DNA of 64,000 bases, taken from positions 1,488,001-1,552,000 of the forward strand of contig JAPFFF010000010.1 of the NCBI GenBank assembly GCA_039105265.1. The letters are read 5' to 3'. The translations under genes and the position numbers were made by a program. Shown here piece after piece: positions 1 through 10,531 of this stretch; positions within the stretch are counted from its first letter, which is position 1, and each line of letters starts with the position of its first letter. This DNA is from Tritrichomonas musculus. Taxonomy: Eukaryota > Parabasalia > Tritrichomonadida > Tritrichomonadidae. The notes under the pieces were generated by a model. The model made no database searches, was not told where the DNA came from, and was given only the letters and a program-made list of their open reading frames with translations.

Positions 1-2560
1 TGTGAAATCGTTTTTCAACTGGAATGTCAGCATGTTTTTCATCGAGTTCATCTCTATGTTCAATGTAATAGGTGGTGATTGGCAACTTCTCATTGTTATC
101 AATCATGAAATGGTCTTTGTATAATAGCAACCTAACCACTCTATAAGCAGTCACATTACTGTTCTTATGTGTGTCAATGCTTAAGTGTTTTTGATGTTTA
201 ACATCACGTGATTCATCAATGCGATATACAATGAAGTGGCATTGCATTTCACTAGCTATTTTGAGTATCATATTGATGGGTACTGAACGTGTGTGTATCA
301 TACCACGTAACATGTCAATCTCATCTTTAGTGAATACACCTGACTGAATGCATGCATATACGAAGCAGTTGTCAGTATAGTTTTTGGCATCGACCTCGTG
401 AAAGATCTGATAACGTGATAAGTCAAGTGATGGGATGAGGTTAATGTATGGAAAGAATGCACCATCATATGAGTTGCGGAATGAATCAACTGTTGCAACA
501 TCAACATATTCACCATTAATCTTCTCTTGAAATACTGTTTTACCATTGCGTTTAGTTAACTTATAGAAGGTAACAACAAACTTAACTGGGATGTAATCAG
601 CATTAACTTCTGGATCAGTATCAGAACCGAATTGTTCAACTGTAATGTTACCAAGTATTCCATCGATTACTTCATCAATAGTTAACTCATTGTTTATTGG
701 AAAGGATTTTATATGTCTATCTTCATTATCATAACTTAATACACTTGCTGTGGGAAAGCGTGATCTGTTATCGCGAATATATCTCAACACTTGTATGAAT
801 GCATGTTGTGTTTCAATGTTGTTATCAATATTAACTTCGAATGCATCGTGATTGTTAGCAGCAGTCATCATACGTTCCAACTCATCTTGATACTTAGTTT
901 CATCGTAGTAGTGGTCTCCATACAAGCGTTCAGCTGCATCCATAAGTGAAAGAATGAATTCATCATCATTGTATTGGTCATCGTCAATCATTTGTAGAGT
1001 GTTAATAATCGTGGATGTAGCTATGAATGTGAATGGTGTATATTCAATAACGGCATTGGTAAGATCTGTTACGTGTTCAACATCATTATTTACAGTGGTG
1101 ACATCAACATCATTCGTAGTGGCTTCGTAATCATCAACTAGGATTAACTTCTGATCATCATCTGAAACGAAATCAATAATATCATATGGTGGCATTATGT
1201 AATTACGACGGTATAACTTAAGTGAACCGCCTTTCTCAATGATAGTGATGGCATGTTTGTTGTCATCATCGTATTGATATGTTTCAACAGCAGTAACATC
1301 AATGGTTTCAATCTCAAGGTCTGGTTCGTATTTGGACTCAGCATAGAGTTTAACGTCAATAACATCGCCTGTTTCACGTACTACCTTGTGTAGTTCAAAC
1401 TTAACAATATTATCATCATCATCTTGTCCGACTTCATCGAAACAATCATCTTCAACTTCATAATCACATACTTCAATGTCAATAATGTTACCATTGCTAT
1501 CATATGTAACTTCACATGGTTTGACGTCAATAGTACAATACTCAACTGATTCATCGACGAAATCAATAGCATCAACATTAACAATCGTCAACTTAGCGTG
1601 TTCATTAACGGGTTCATCAACGAAATCAATAGCATTAACATCTTCAATCATCAACTTGGCATGTTTATTAACTGGTTCGTCAATGAAATTAACAGCATTA
1701 ACATCTTCAATCATCAACTTAGTGTGTTCATCAATGGGTTCAACTACTTCTTCACTATGTGTTGTGTTATTAAGTGGTTCATCAACTAGTTCAATAGCGT
1801 CAACATCATCATCGTTAAGTTGTGCATCATCTTCATCATTATCATGTGTTGCATCATCGTTAAGTGGTGTTGCATCATCATCTAATGTAGGTTCTTCTTC
1901 ATCTGATGCTAATTCGTCATCGTTAAGTGATGCATCATCGTCATCGTTAAGTGTTGTATAATCGTCATCTAATGTAGGTTCTTCTTCATCTGATGCTAAT
2001 TCGTCATCGTTAAGTGATGCATCATCGTCATCGTTAAGTGTTGCATAATCATCATCGTTAAGTGGTGTTGTATCATCGTCATCGTTAAGTGATGCGGAAT
2101 CGTCATCGAAAAGTGAATCACCCATGTCATAAAATGCAGACTCATCTTCAGCTGATGCTAACTCGTCATCGTTATGTGTTGCATCATTGTCATCGTTAAG
2201 TGGTACTGTAACTGGTGCTGTGATGGTAGCATCATCGTCGTCGAATATAATTTCAACATCATCGTCATTGTTAAGTGATGCATCATCGTCATCGTTAAGT
2301 GGTGTTGTAATGGTAGCATCATCATCGTCAAATATAAGTTCAACATCATCGTCTTCGTCAAGTGATGCGGTATCGTCATCGTCAAATATGAGTTCAACAT
2401 CATCGTCATCGTTAAGTGGTGTATCAATGTTATCGTATGATGGGATGACGTCATTGCTATGTTCGGAGATGATGAGTGAGTCGTTATCAATGTATGTGGT
2501 TGTGTCCTCATCATAAGTGCAGTTTTCAATTGCGATTAATTCGGATATGGCAAATGGCAT
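1..2560 (-). CDS. Polinton-like protein-primed DNA polymerase, N-terminal part (partial)
   Basis: The minus-strand frame opens at an ATG at 2558-2560, stays open for about 853 codons and runs off the left edge. The first ~330 residues are highly acidic and repetitive (NDDDD and DDDVELIFDDDD units, then 21-residue units around HAKLMIEDVNA). The following region is less biased. Near residues 725-740 lies YTDNCFVYACIQSG, and near 815 DHFMIDNNEKLPI. This Cys...His pattern resembles the OTU-like region that precedes the exonuclease and polymerase domains of Polinton/Maverick type-B DNA polymerases, and I infer that family from it. No polymerase domain lies in the window, so the call is tentative. 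Base composition is richer in G and C than the spacer to the right. It should be read as part of a Polinton fossil whose main body lies to the left. Confidence 0.5.
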   Translation of the reverse strand, partial: MPFAISELIAIENCTYDEDTTTYIDNDSLIISEHSNDVIPSYDNIDTPLNDDDDVELIFDDDDTASLDEDDDVELIFDDDDATITTPLNDDDDASLNNDDDVEIIFDDDDATITAPVTVPLNDDNDATHNDDELASAEDESAFYDMGDSLFDDDSASLNDDDDTTPLNDDDYATLNDDDDASLNDDELASDEEEPTLDDDYTTLNDDDDASLNDDELASDEEEPTLDDDATPLNDDATHDNDEDDAQLNDDDVDAIELVDEPLNNTTHSEEVVEPIDEHTKLMIEDVNAVNFIDEPVNKHAKLMIEDVNAIDFVDEPVNEHAKLTIVNVDAIDFVDESVEYCTIDVKPCEVTYDSNGNIIDIEVCDYEVEDDCFDEVGQDDDDNIVKFELHKVVRETGDVIDVKLYAESKYEPDLEIETIDVTAVETYQYDDDNKHAITIIEKGGSLKLYRRNYIMPPYDIIDFVSDDDQKLILVDDYEATTNDVDVTTVNNDVEHVTDLTNAVIEYTPFTFIATSTIINTLQMIDDDQYNDDEFILSLMDAAERLYGDHYYDETKYQDELERMMTAANNHDAFEVNIDNNIETQHAFIQVLRYIRDNRSRFPTASVLSYDNEDRHIKSFPINNELTIDEVIDGILGNITVEQFGSDTDPEVNADYIPVKFVVTFYKLTKRNGKTVFQEKINGEYVDVATVDSFRNSYDGAFFPYINLIPSLDLSRYQIFHEVDAKNYTDNCFVYACIQSGVFTKDEIDMLRGMIHTRSVPINMILKIASEMQCHFIVYRIDESRDVKHQKHLSIDTHKNSNVTAYRVVRLLLYKDHFMIDNNEKLPITTYYIEHRDELDEKHADIPVEKRFH
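1555..2420. repeat. In-frame coding repeats of the acidic domain
   Basis: Direct repeats lie inside the acidic part of the left-edge gene. Two nearly identical 87-bp units start at 1881 and 1968. Three diverged 63-bp units lie at about 1560-1745. Shorter GTTAAGTG/TCATCATCG units fill the rest. All periods are multiples of three, so the frame is kept, and the acidic domain has probably grown by slippage or unequal exchange. Confidence 0.75.
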
Positions 2561-2682
2561 TTGTGTGGTGATAAAAAAATTGACACGCTAAAAAAATTAG
2601 GGTGAGCTTAATTGAAAAAAGTAGTGTGTTTACAGTTGAACCACGTTATGTGAACCGTTGTGTGACGTGATATGTGGCGTGT

Positions 2683-2800
2683 GACATGAGGTGGTGACAT
2701 GAGGTGATGACATGAGTTTAACGTGAGGTGATAACATGAGGTGGTGACGTGGGTTTTAACGTGAGGTGACGTGTTAAGTGGTGATATGAGGTTTCACATT
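2683..2800. repeat. GTGACATGAGG-type short tandem repeats
   Basis: Variants of GTGACATGAGGTG recur about seven times just upstream of the left-edge gene, for example at 2683, 2695, 2708, 2736 and 2755. Spacing is irregular, about 11-25 bp. The block lies between the gene start and the palindrome at 2848-2886, so it may be subterminal sequence of the Polinton-like element. No coding potential was seen. Confidence 0.6.
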
Positions 2801-2847
2801 GAAAGTGCTATGATCTAGAAATGTCAAAAGGTATGGAGTTTCATCTT

Positions 2848-2886
2848 AAGGGGGGCAGATGATACGTAGTATCAGACGCCACCCTT
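2848..2886. other. Imperfect palindrome at probable element terminus
   Basis: A 39-bp imperfect palindrome is centred on TGATACGTAGTATCA with outer arms AAGGGGGGC and GCCACCCTT. Immediately to the right the sequence changes from the moderately GC-containing, repeat-bearing DNA of the left-edge element to very AT-rich spacer. I read it as lying at or near the right end of the Polinton-like element. The exact end and target duplication cannot be set without the other terminus. Confidence 0.5.
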
Positions 2887-2889
2887 AGG

Positions 2890-5162
2890 GTATCTACTTT
2901 ATTTCCCGATTTTATGCAACTTTGCCAATTTATTAAAATCAAGATATTTCAACCATCTTTTATTAAAATGTATGCTTATCCAACTCTTATTATGCACACT
3001 TGATAACTGATTTTAATTCCTCTATATATCTTTTGTTTTGTTTGAGATTAAACAAAAAAAATGAAATTTAAAAATCTAAGCATTCCTAGAAAAATTGGCC
3101 CTATAAATTTAATTGAAATCAATATTATAATATTAATACATATTATAATTCTTATGTATATTTTTTATTTTAAATTTAACCTATTTAAATTTAAGATATT
3201 TATAAAAAATATAACGACTATTGTGAATTTAAATTTTAAATGATTAATCAAATTTTTCATTCTGTTCTCACAAATTAAATTTTTATGCAAAAAATCATTT
3301 TTTTTCTATTTTTATGCTTGAAACAATAACTATAAGCGATTTACATATAAATAAGTTAAAAATTAGCTCTTTTTTTAGTAAGTTAAAAATTCTGAAGAAA
3401 AAAAACACGTTGTAATTATCTCCCCTCAATTTATAATTTTAAACAAAAAATATAAAAAAATGTGGTTCAAAGTTAAAAAAATTTAATAAAAATTATATGA
3501 GATAATACATATATAGCGGCAATTATAAAAATATGATTAATGACTTGTTTTCAGCAACTTAGTCTAAAAATTAAATTTTCGATATCTTGAGATAGTATGA
3601 GTAAAATTTGTCCCTGATGTAGTATATTCATTAATATCTTTGGATAATTGTATTTTCATCCAAAAATTCAGATATTGTCCAGAATTTGATAAAAAAAATC
3701 AATTTAATTTTCTGAAAGCTCCTAGAAAAAATGGCCCTATAGTTTGGTTTACTAATGGTATTTATTAATATATAGGAAATATAATGCCGATATCAAAATT
3801 TATAGAGATTTTAACCTATTTGTTTTCAAGATATTTATTAAAATTTTATATTTGGTCAGATATTTTCAAAAATTTTGTCTATAATTTTATAGCAAAAATG
3901 GCTCAAATCGTATTATTCTGAATCTTATCTTTCCAAAGAAAGAACTATTATTGTACATCAGACTTTTCAATCTCTTTCAGCTGTATCACATCATTGGGAT
4001 TATAACGATTTGAGTCATCATCTCAATAATTCCAGTCAATGTTCAGCTTGTCACTTTTTGTCTTGATTTTTTGGTTTTCTTTGGTTGGGATTCCCAACTT
4101 GGGAAAAATTAAATCTAATTTTTTTTTATTATTGAATTATTTTTAATAAAATAAAAATAACAATGTAATTTACATATATATAAATATTTTTTTGTGTTCT
4201 AAAAGAGAGAAAATGTAATTTCTCTCCAACATTTATAAAATTTTATAATTGAATGGTTTATTTTATTAAAATTTTAAAACACAAATATTTTTACTCCTAG
4301 TGACTAATATAATTTAAAATCCTATCATAATAGAGAAGGATATATATATATATATATATATTATTTTATAATTTAATAATAATGAAATCAAACAGCTCTC
4401 ACACCTCTACTTTTGTCGACTCGTTCATCTTTAAATTGATTTTTTCTTAAAAAAACATTTTTTTCTCATTATGCATTTTATGAGATTTGAATTAAGCACT
4501 TTCATACTATTTTCAAATATGTTAATAATATGATAAAACAATATTAGATATGTATTAAACTTTGATGAGGTTTTTTCCGTTGATCAAAAATTGCAAATTT
4601 TTGGATTTCATTTTTTTCTTGTTTTTCGGTAATAAAATTAAAATTATATTTTTTTGATTTTATATTTATGCTACAAATATTATATACATGACGATGGACT
4701 AATTTTTAATAAAAAATGATCAATATTCGAGCTTTTTTTGCATAAAATAAAATTGAATTGAAAAAGAGTTTCCATACCTTTGAACCCATTCATATAAAAA
4801 AGAGCTGTATTTTAAAATATTCAAATATAAATAATGCAATGTATTGATGTTTATTTTAGTGTTAAAATCATAAAATACATTCTTTTTTATGATAATATTG
4901 AGACCAAAATATGATCATAAGTTTTTTAAAAAGTCAAATCAAAAGCTCAAGTATCAATGTAGATTGATTAATCTCTGAAAGTAAATCAAATATCGATCTC
5001 GAGAATCAGAAAATAACAAGTCTATATGCTATCCCACTATAAAAACTTAAGACATAGCTCAAAGAATTTTATTATATAAAAATTCCTATAAGCGCTACTT
5101 AAATATCAAGAAATAATAATAATAATTTTTTTTTAATTAATTAAAAATCTAATTTAGGTTTA
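2890..5162. other. AT-rich spacer with a diverged 150-bp direct repeat
   Basis: No gene is supported here. Two related stretches, 3083-3240 and 3716-3870, share CCTAGAAAAA.TGGCCCTATA at their left ends and ACCTATTT...AAGATATTTAT at their right ends, so a segment of about 155 bp has been copied and diverged. A (TA)n run of about 21 bp lies at 4341-4361. The small open frame at 3061-3243 is low-complexity and not believable as a gene. Confidence 0.6.
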
Positions 5163-5891
5163 CTAATTATTTTGTTGTTGTTCATACTTTGAAATAAAAT
5201 CTTTTAGTTCTTCGTAAAAAGCTTTGTTTTTCTTTATGTTGTTCTTTTCAAATATCTTGCAAACTTGGTTATAGATTGGAATAATAACTTTCATTTTATC
5301 CTCTGATTCAAAAGCCTTATAGATAAAGCCTCCAATAGACATCAATCTTTTATCAAGAGGGGGAACATTTCTTTTATCATTTCGGGATAATTTCTGAAAA
5401 AAATCCTTGTTTACAAGATGTGGATAAACATTTTGCCAGTATTTTGTTACTTCATCAAAAATTACAATTTTATATTCTTTGGGTAACTTTTTAAAATAGT
5501 CTAGAAAGACCATATTGCTCAAATATTTGTTAAGTTTTCCTGAATCCTGGAAAGGGCTATGCGGAGGGCAGGTACAGCTCTCCAAGACACCTTCAGCAGC
5601 TTCAGAAGAACTTTCCAATTTTGGTACTTGTTCAGTATTTGAAAAGTCAATCCATTCTTCAGTATCAGAATTTGATGAAACATTACATGATCCTCCCTGG
5701 TGAGAAGGACCTGCTCGATCTTGAGGCTGAACCTCTTCGTCAACCCCAAGACGAAAAATTGGATGATCAGGATTTTCATATTGTTCAAAAGCATTGGTAC
5801 AATTACAAGGCTCTAAGTCAAAATTAAAGAACTCAACTTCGTCTTCGAGGAAATCAGAAAAATCTTCTATGGACTTGTCATCTGTTGTCAT
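5163..5891 (-). CDS. Hypothetical protein, 242 aa, acidic N-terminus
   Basis: I do not recognise this protein. Residues 1-45 are acidic, residues 46-125 are Ser/Glu/Pro-rich and likely disordered (with Cys pairs CNC and CTC), and residues 125-240 look folded and alpha-helical (YFKKLPKEYKIVIFDEVTKYW, ending in a basic/Gln-rich tail). No membrane segment or signal peptide is seen. It is supported as a gene by near-balanced codon composition between very AT-rich flanks and by a candidate initiator TCATT (5900-5904) about 11 nt before the ATG. It stands alone in spacer. The acidic, Ser-rich head followed by a compact helical tail would fit an adaptor or regulatory protein, but that is only an impression. 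Confidence 0.75.
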   Translation of the reverse strand: MTTDDKSIEDFSDFLEDEVEFFNFDLEPCNCTNAFEQYENPDHPIFRLGVDEEVQPQDRAGPSHQGGSCNVSSNSDTEEWIDFSNTEQVPKLESSSEAAEGVLESCTCPPHSPFQDSGKLNKYLSNMVFLDYFKKLPKEYKIVIFDEVTKYWQNVYPHLVNKDFFQKLSRNDKRNVPPLDKRLMSIGGFIYKAFESEDKMKVIIPIYNQVCKIFEKNNIKKNKAFYEELKDFISKYEQQQNN

Positions 5892-5899
5892 TAAACGAT

Positions 5900-5904
5900 A
5901 ATGA
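5900..5904 (-). promoter_or_regulatory. Initiator-like TCATT of the 242-aa gene
   Basis: On the minus strand TCATT matches the trichomonad initiator consensus TCAYW. Transcription from its A would leave a leader of about 11 nt, typical of these organisms. A second TCATA lies a few bases further upstream. The assignment rests on motif and distance only. Confidence 0.4.
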
Positions 5905-6360
5905 TATGAGGTTAATAAAACTTTTTCAAATAATTTTAACAGTTTAGATAGTAGAAATGTTAAATTTTTTTAGAGTTATATACATCAAATAAATTAACCA
6001 TAAACCACTTAAGTTATCAAAAACCTTATTTTGATAATTTAGAAATTTTTTTAATTTTAGTCTTAGTTTTATATTATTTATTTCATTTTTATAGGAAGGA
6101 GTATTTTTCACATGAAAAAGTGAAAAAAATAATTATTTCAGAAAAAGTTGAAAAATATGAATAATATTTTATAATAGATTAAATTATTTTTAATTTATTT
6201 TATTATGTAAACATTTATTTATATTTATTTATCTATATTTATTTATCTATATTTATTATTTTATTTTTAACTATATAATATTTAAATATTGTAAAATGTT
6301 AAATATTATATACATCAAAAAATATTATCAAAATAAAAAAACCAAAAATCTCTTGAATGG

Positions 6361-6474
6361 TCACTTTTTGAGGGAGAAAAACTCAAAAAGTGAAAGCAAT
6401 TCAGAGATTTACAAATTACGCTCCACACTTTTTGAGAGCTCGGCTCTCAAAAAGTGTTACGTGGAATTTGTAAA
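6361..6474. repeat. Two adjacent hairpins built on CACTTTTTGAG
   Basis: The first hairpin has 11-nt arms CACTTTTTGAG and CTCAAAAAGTG at 6362-6372 and 6382-6392. The second has 14-nt arms at 6426-6439 and 6443-6456 separated by only TCG, with a further outer pair TTTACAAATT / AATTTGTAAA at 6408-6417 and 6465-6474. Both are perfect in their cores. The same ten-base word recurs elsewhere in the window. Confidence 0.8.
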
Positions 6475-6575
6475 ATTCTTTATTGAATTGATCTTTCAAA
6501 AATATTCTCAAAAAGAAAAAACATTTTATAAGAGCTTTCAATATTCCAAAAAATTAATAGAAAAATTGGAATATT

Positions 6576-6621
<46 letters not shown>

Positions 6622-6812
6622 AACTTTTTCATATTAATTTTTTCCTATATAGGAAAAAAAAAAAAAAAAAATAAACTTTTTCATAGATTATTGTTTTTAT
6701 AATAATATAATTATATCTATCTTTCTAAAAGTTGTTTTTATTATATTATTCTATTTATAAATTTATAATATAAATATATAAACTTGATCTTAAAAATCAT
6801 TTATAAAGTCAA

Positions 6813-7182
6813 GAGGTATTCATGTAGGGAATTCGTCGATAAATTTTTAAATAAAACATTTTATATTTTTTGATATTTTATAATTGGATTATATAAAGAT
6901 TTGTATAATTCTATGTGCTTCTTTTTTCAAGATATGAATTAAATATATTTTTGTGAGCATAAATAACCTTATTTCTGAATTTTTATAAATAAGCATTATA
7001 TGAGAGGTATTCATGAAGGGAATTCGTCGATAAAATTTTAGATAAAGCATCTTTTATTTTTAGATATTTTATGATTGGATTATATAATGATATGTATTAT
7101 TCTTTGTACCTCCAATTTCAAGATATAAATTTAATATATTTTTGTGAGTATAAATAACTTTACTTCTGAAATTTTATAATTT
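6813..7182. repeat. 191-bp tandem duplication
   Basis: Two diverged copies start at 6813 and 7004 with GAGGTATTCATG.AGGGAATTCGTCGATAAA and run in parallel through TTTTGTGAG.ATAAATAAC to about 7182. Differences are scattered, so the duplication is not recent. No gene is visible in it. Confidence 0.8.
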
Positions 7183-8496
7183 CAATAAAAATATAAAAAT
7201 ATAATTATTTATTAATAAATATACATTATATGCATTTATTAATATTCATATTAGTTAAGAAATATATTATATGTTTATATATAAAATTAATATACATTTT
7301 TAAATCATATAATTAAGAAATATATAGATTAGATTTAATTATTTTTCAATATTTTAGGAACGATCATTTTATACAAATTAATAAATAATCAATTGAATTT
7401 ATAATCATCCTTTTTATGAAAAAAAATTTATTCTCTCAATATTTTATTACAATTTTATTAATAAACATAGAAACATTTCATAAGAATTGAATCAAATAAT
7501 CGTAAAAAATAATAATTTTATAACTAATATTTTGCGTTATATAATTAATGAACTATGATTTTTTTTATTTTTTATTAATATTTAATGTAATTAAATTATT
7601 GATGCCAAAGAAAATTCAAGAAAACATAAATATTTAAAAAAAAGTTTTTCTCATTTTTGTGATTTTGGCATTTTGCACCAATAAAATTTATAATATAAAG
7701 TAAAATCAACATTTCTCAAAAATGAGCGCATAACCAATATATTCCATTCTCAACTGAATAATTCAGATTAAGCCAAAACATATACATAAAATATATAAAA
7801 ATTTAACGAGCGAATTTTTAAATATTCTACTTTTTTGCAAAAAAAATCATTTTCAAATTCTAAAATCTTCATTATTTTTACATATAAAACAAAGAACAAA
7901 ATTTTAAATCTCACAATAAATTATAGTATTAATAAATTACCTTTATTATTTTAAATATCTGGCATATATTTTAAATTGAGTAAAAATATCAAGATATTAG
8001 AAAAAAAAATTTTAACAATCTTGCAATTAGAAGTTACACTTGGATTTTTGCCCATACACCATTATACTTCTTTGATTTTTATGATTTTTGCTTGGCATTT
8101 CCAGTATTCAGTATAAATATTTCAAAAGCATACTCAACTCGGCAAAATTTTTTCAAATAAATGCTCCCCTTATTGATTTACGTCATTTTCAAATAGATTA
8201 TCCATATATTTTGCCTGTTAATTACACTCTTTTTGAACTAGTTAGTAAAATTTTATTTTAATTCAATTTTAATATAAAATATTGAAAATAATAAATTTGA
8301 ATTGGTTCAAAACTCAGACCAAAATTGAATAAAAAAGTTCCCTTTTTTGTATTAATACGTTATAAAATAACCGCCACCAAGGCCAATTATAGCTGAAAGG
8401 TGGGCCGACTTTTGAACGGCAGTTTACAATTTTGAGATTTAGTATGAATAATATAAAAAATAGAGTTACTTTGAATTATGAAAAGTAATTTCCAAA

Positions 8497-9468
8497 ATAT
8501 ATATTATAACGTTCTTTCATTTGAACCATAGCATTTCATCAGAGTCGTAGCAAAAGGTCAAATAGAATTGACGATTAGTCAATTTATTATACTTTAATTC
8601 ACCATAAATTCAATTTTATTCAATATCTTGCTACGAGTTTATTTCTGAGGAATTTTCAAACTTGTATTGTATTTTGAATTTTCAATGAAAATCCAATATC
8701 TCAGTTCATTTGATTTTTTTGGAAACTCGAAGGGATTCTTCACCATTAATGTAACAAAGTAATTACATAGATACAATTTCAAGCCTGATGATCGACTGAT
8801 TTCCATAAGAGAATGTATAAATTTAATTGATGAAGCATCTTCCTCAAATATTCGAACAAGTACAGCTACCACAAATGTTGATTACGTCGCATGTTAAGAG
8901 CACTGGCACAGAAAGAAATGTTAAAATGCTAAAGGAGGTAAGCAAAACAATTAATTAAATAAATCCTACAATTTAACAAATCTAAAAGAAATTGATGAGA
9001 TTAATACACTCGTTTCACAAAGACAGATTCTAAATATCGTTGTTTAGGCGCTGATGTCGATTTTCTCTAATTTTCTTTATGATCTTAAAAACTCAAAATT
9101 AGAAAATTTTTGTTTTTTATTATGCATTAATTTATTTAAAACATATATTTTATATAAATTTTGTTGTTTTTCCTTGAAAAATAAAGATAAATCTAATTTT
9201 ATATTTGAATGATTATTCAAAATTCAAAGGGTGTTGTAAATAATTTGAATTGAAAAAACAAAATAGAAATATCTTATTAAAAATATATAAATATTATCGA
9301 AATAATGAATTTATATTTATATACATATTAATTAATATTTAAAAATAAATTATAATAATTAATTCTAATATTTTAACGAAGATATTATAAAAAAATGCTT
9401 TCAATTCAATCTTGCTACGACTCTGATGAAGCGCTATGGCATTTTTGAAAGAACGTTATATATTTATA
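8497..9468. mobile_element. Non-autonomous element with ~55-bp terminal inverted repeats
   Basis: The left end (8497-8553) and right end (9412-9468) are inverted copies sharing ATAACGTTCTTTCA, CCATAGC, TTCATCAGAGTCGTAGCAA with a few mismatches. The unit is about 0.97 kb. The only open frame inside (8639-8872, minus, 77 codons) matches nothing I recognise and may be a remnant. A further copy of TTGCTACGA lies internally at 8629-8637. Flanks are too AT-rich to call a target duplication. A non-autonomous DNA transposon is inferred; its superfamily is not assigned. Confidence 0.65.
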
Positions 9469-9553
9469 AAATAATATATAATGATAATAAAATAATATTT
9501 TATAACTTTTTTTATAAATAAAATACAAATTAAACCAAATTCTTTAAATTGAC

Positions 9554-10523
9554 TAGGGATGGGAAACGGGCGCCCGAAACGTGCCCGGGCAATGTCAGAT
9601 TGGTCATATCACCGGGCAAGAATGGGCACAAACGTCTTTTTTACATTGCCCGTTTTTGCTCGTTCTTGCCCATTTGATTGTTAAATTGATTGCCCGTTCA
9701 TCATTTTCTTTCCTGCCCGTAAATTTTATGAAATAGTAAAAGCTGCTTGTTCGATTTTAGTCGAATCTTTTTTTTTTTTTTTTTTTTTTTCAATTTCTCC
9801 AACTATATTCCATGTTGAAAATATTTATTCATATTATTATGATTGTAGTTTATTTTTCATTTTTTATAAACAATAAGAAAATGATTTTTTTTATAAACTT
9901 GTTTAAATGAAAATATTATCACTTTTTTTTACTCTTTTTTTGGCTTTAATAAAAAATTTTGATTTTTTGTTATTCTTAAAATGCATAATTTTTTAATCCC
10001 ACAAGTATTTCATTAACTGTATAGTTTATTTTCAATATCTCAAAATTTAATTTGTTCCAAAAAGTTTTATTTATGAACTTATAGTTAGAATAGCATATAT
10101 ATTATTATACTGTTGTGTTAAACTTGCTTTTTTATGCTAATGACATAATATCTAAATGAAATTTTTGTGTGATCAGATAAGTAAAAGTGATTTTTTTAAT
10201 TTAATTATATTTAAAATATAAAATACAATATATTCATACATTTTTTAAAACAAAAATCATTCATTAACTTTATTTTGTCAATGCTTTTTTCAAAAAAAAA
10301 AAAAAAAAGTTCGGAAAATATTCGAACCAAATTCTTTTTTATGAAAATGGGCAGCCCCGGGCAATTGCCCAAAAAAGTGGAAACGGGCACTGCTTCGCCC
10401 GAAAAAACGTAAATAACCGTTTTGCCCGGGCAGCCCATTTTGCCCGTAAATTTGCCCGGGCATGCCCGGGCAGTACGTTTATTTCGGGCCCATTGCCCGC
10501 CCGGTGCCCGTTTCCCATCCCTA
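9554..10523. mobile_element. Non-autonomous hAT-like element with perfect 8-bp target duplication
   Basis: The element begins TAGGGATGGGAAACGGGC and ends with the exact inverse (GCCCGTTTCCCATCCCTA). It is flanked on both sides by AAATTGAC (9546-9553 and 10524-10531), an exact 8-bp duplication. An 8-bp duplication with a TAGGG-type end fits the hAT superfamily. The outer ~160 bp on each side are rich in GCCCGGGCA variants that can fold back on themselves; the middle is AT-rich with a T-tract near 9770-9790 and an A-tract near 10293-10308. There is no transposase gene. The exact target copies suggest a fairly recent insertion. Confidence 0.88.
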
Positions 10524-10531
10524 AAATTGAC

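Larger units (their letters stand above)
5892..8496. other. Gene-free AT-rich spacer with hairpins and a tandem duplication
   Basis: No gene is supported. The stretch holds two CACTTTTTGAG hairpins (6361-6393 and 6408-6474), an A-tract of about 38 bp ending near 6619 followed by a second A-tract (6654-6671), and a 191-bp tandem duplication from 6813. The phrase AAATAAACTTTTTCATA follows both A-tracts, so that joint was itself duplicated. A small GC-richer patch at 8380-8430 contains nothing I can name. Confidence 0.6.

Noticed and set aside
1476-2516. Plus-strand Ser-rich open frames at the left end
   Set aside because: They are antisense shadows of the Asp-rich coding repeats of the minus-strand gene.
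3061-3243. 60-codon Ile/Asn/Phe-rich frame
   Set aside because: Low-complexity AT-rich DNA that overlaps a diverged spacer repeat; no coding signal.
6296-6622. 108-codon frame ending in poly-Lys
   Set aside because: It reads through hairpins and an A-tract, and its Lys run is simply poly-A.
8639-8872. 77-codon minus-strand frame inside the inverted-end element
   Set aside because: Somewhat protein-like, but too short and without any recognised motif to call a gene.
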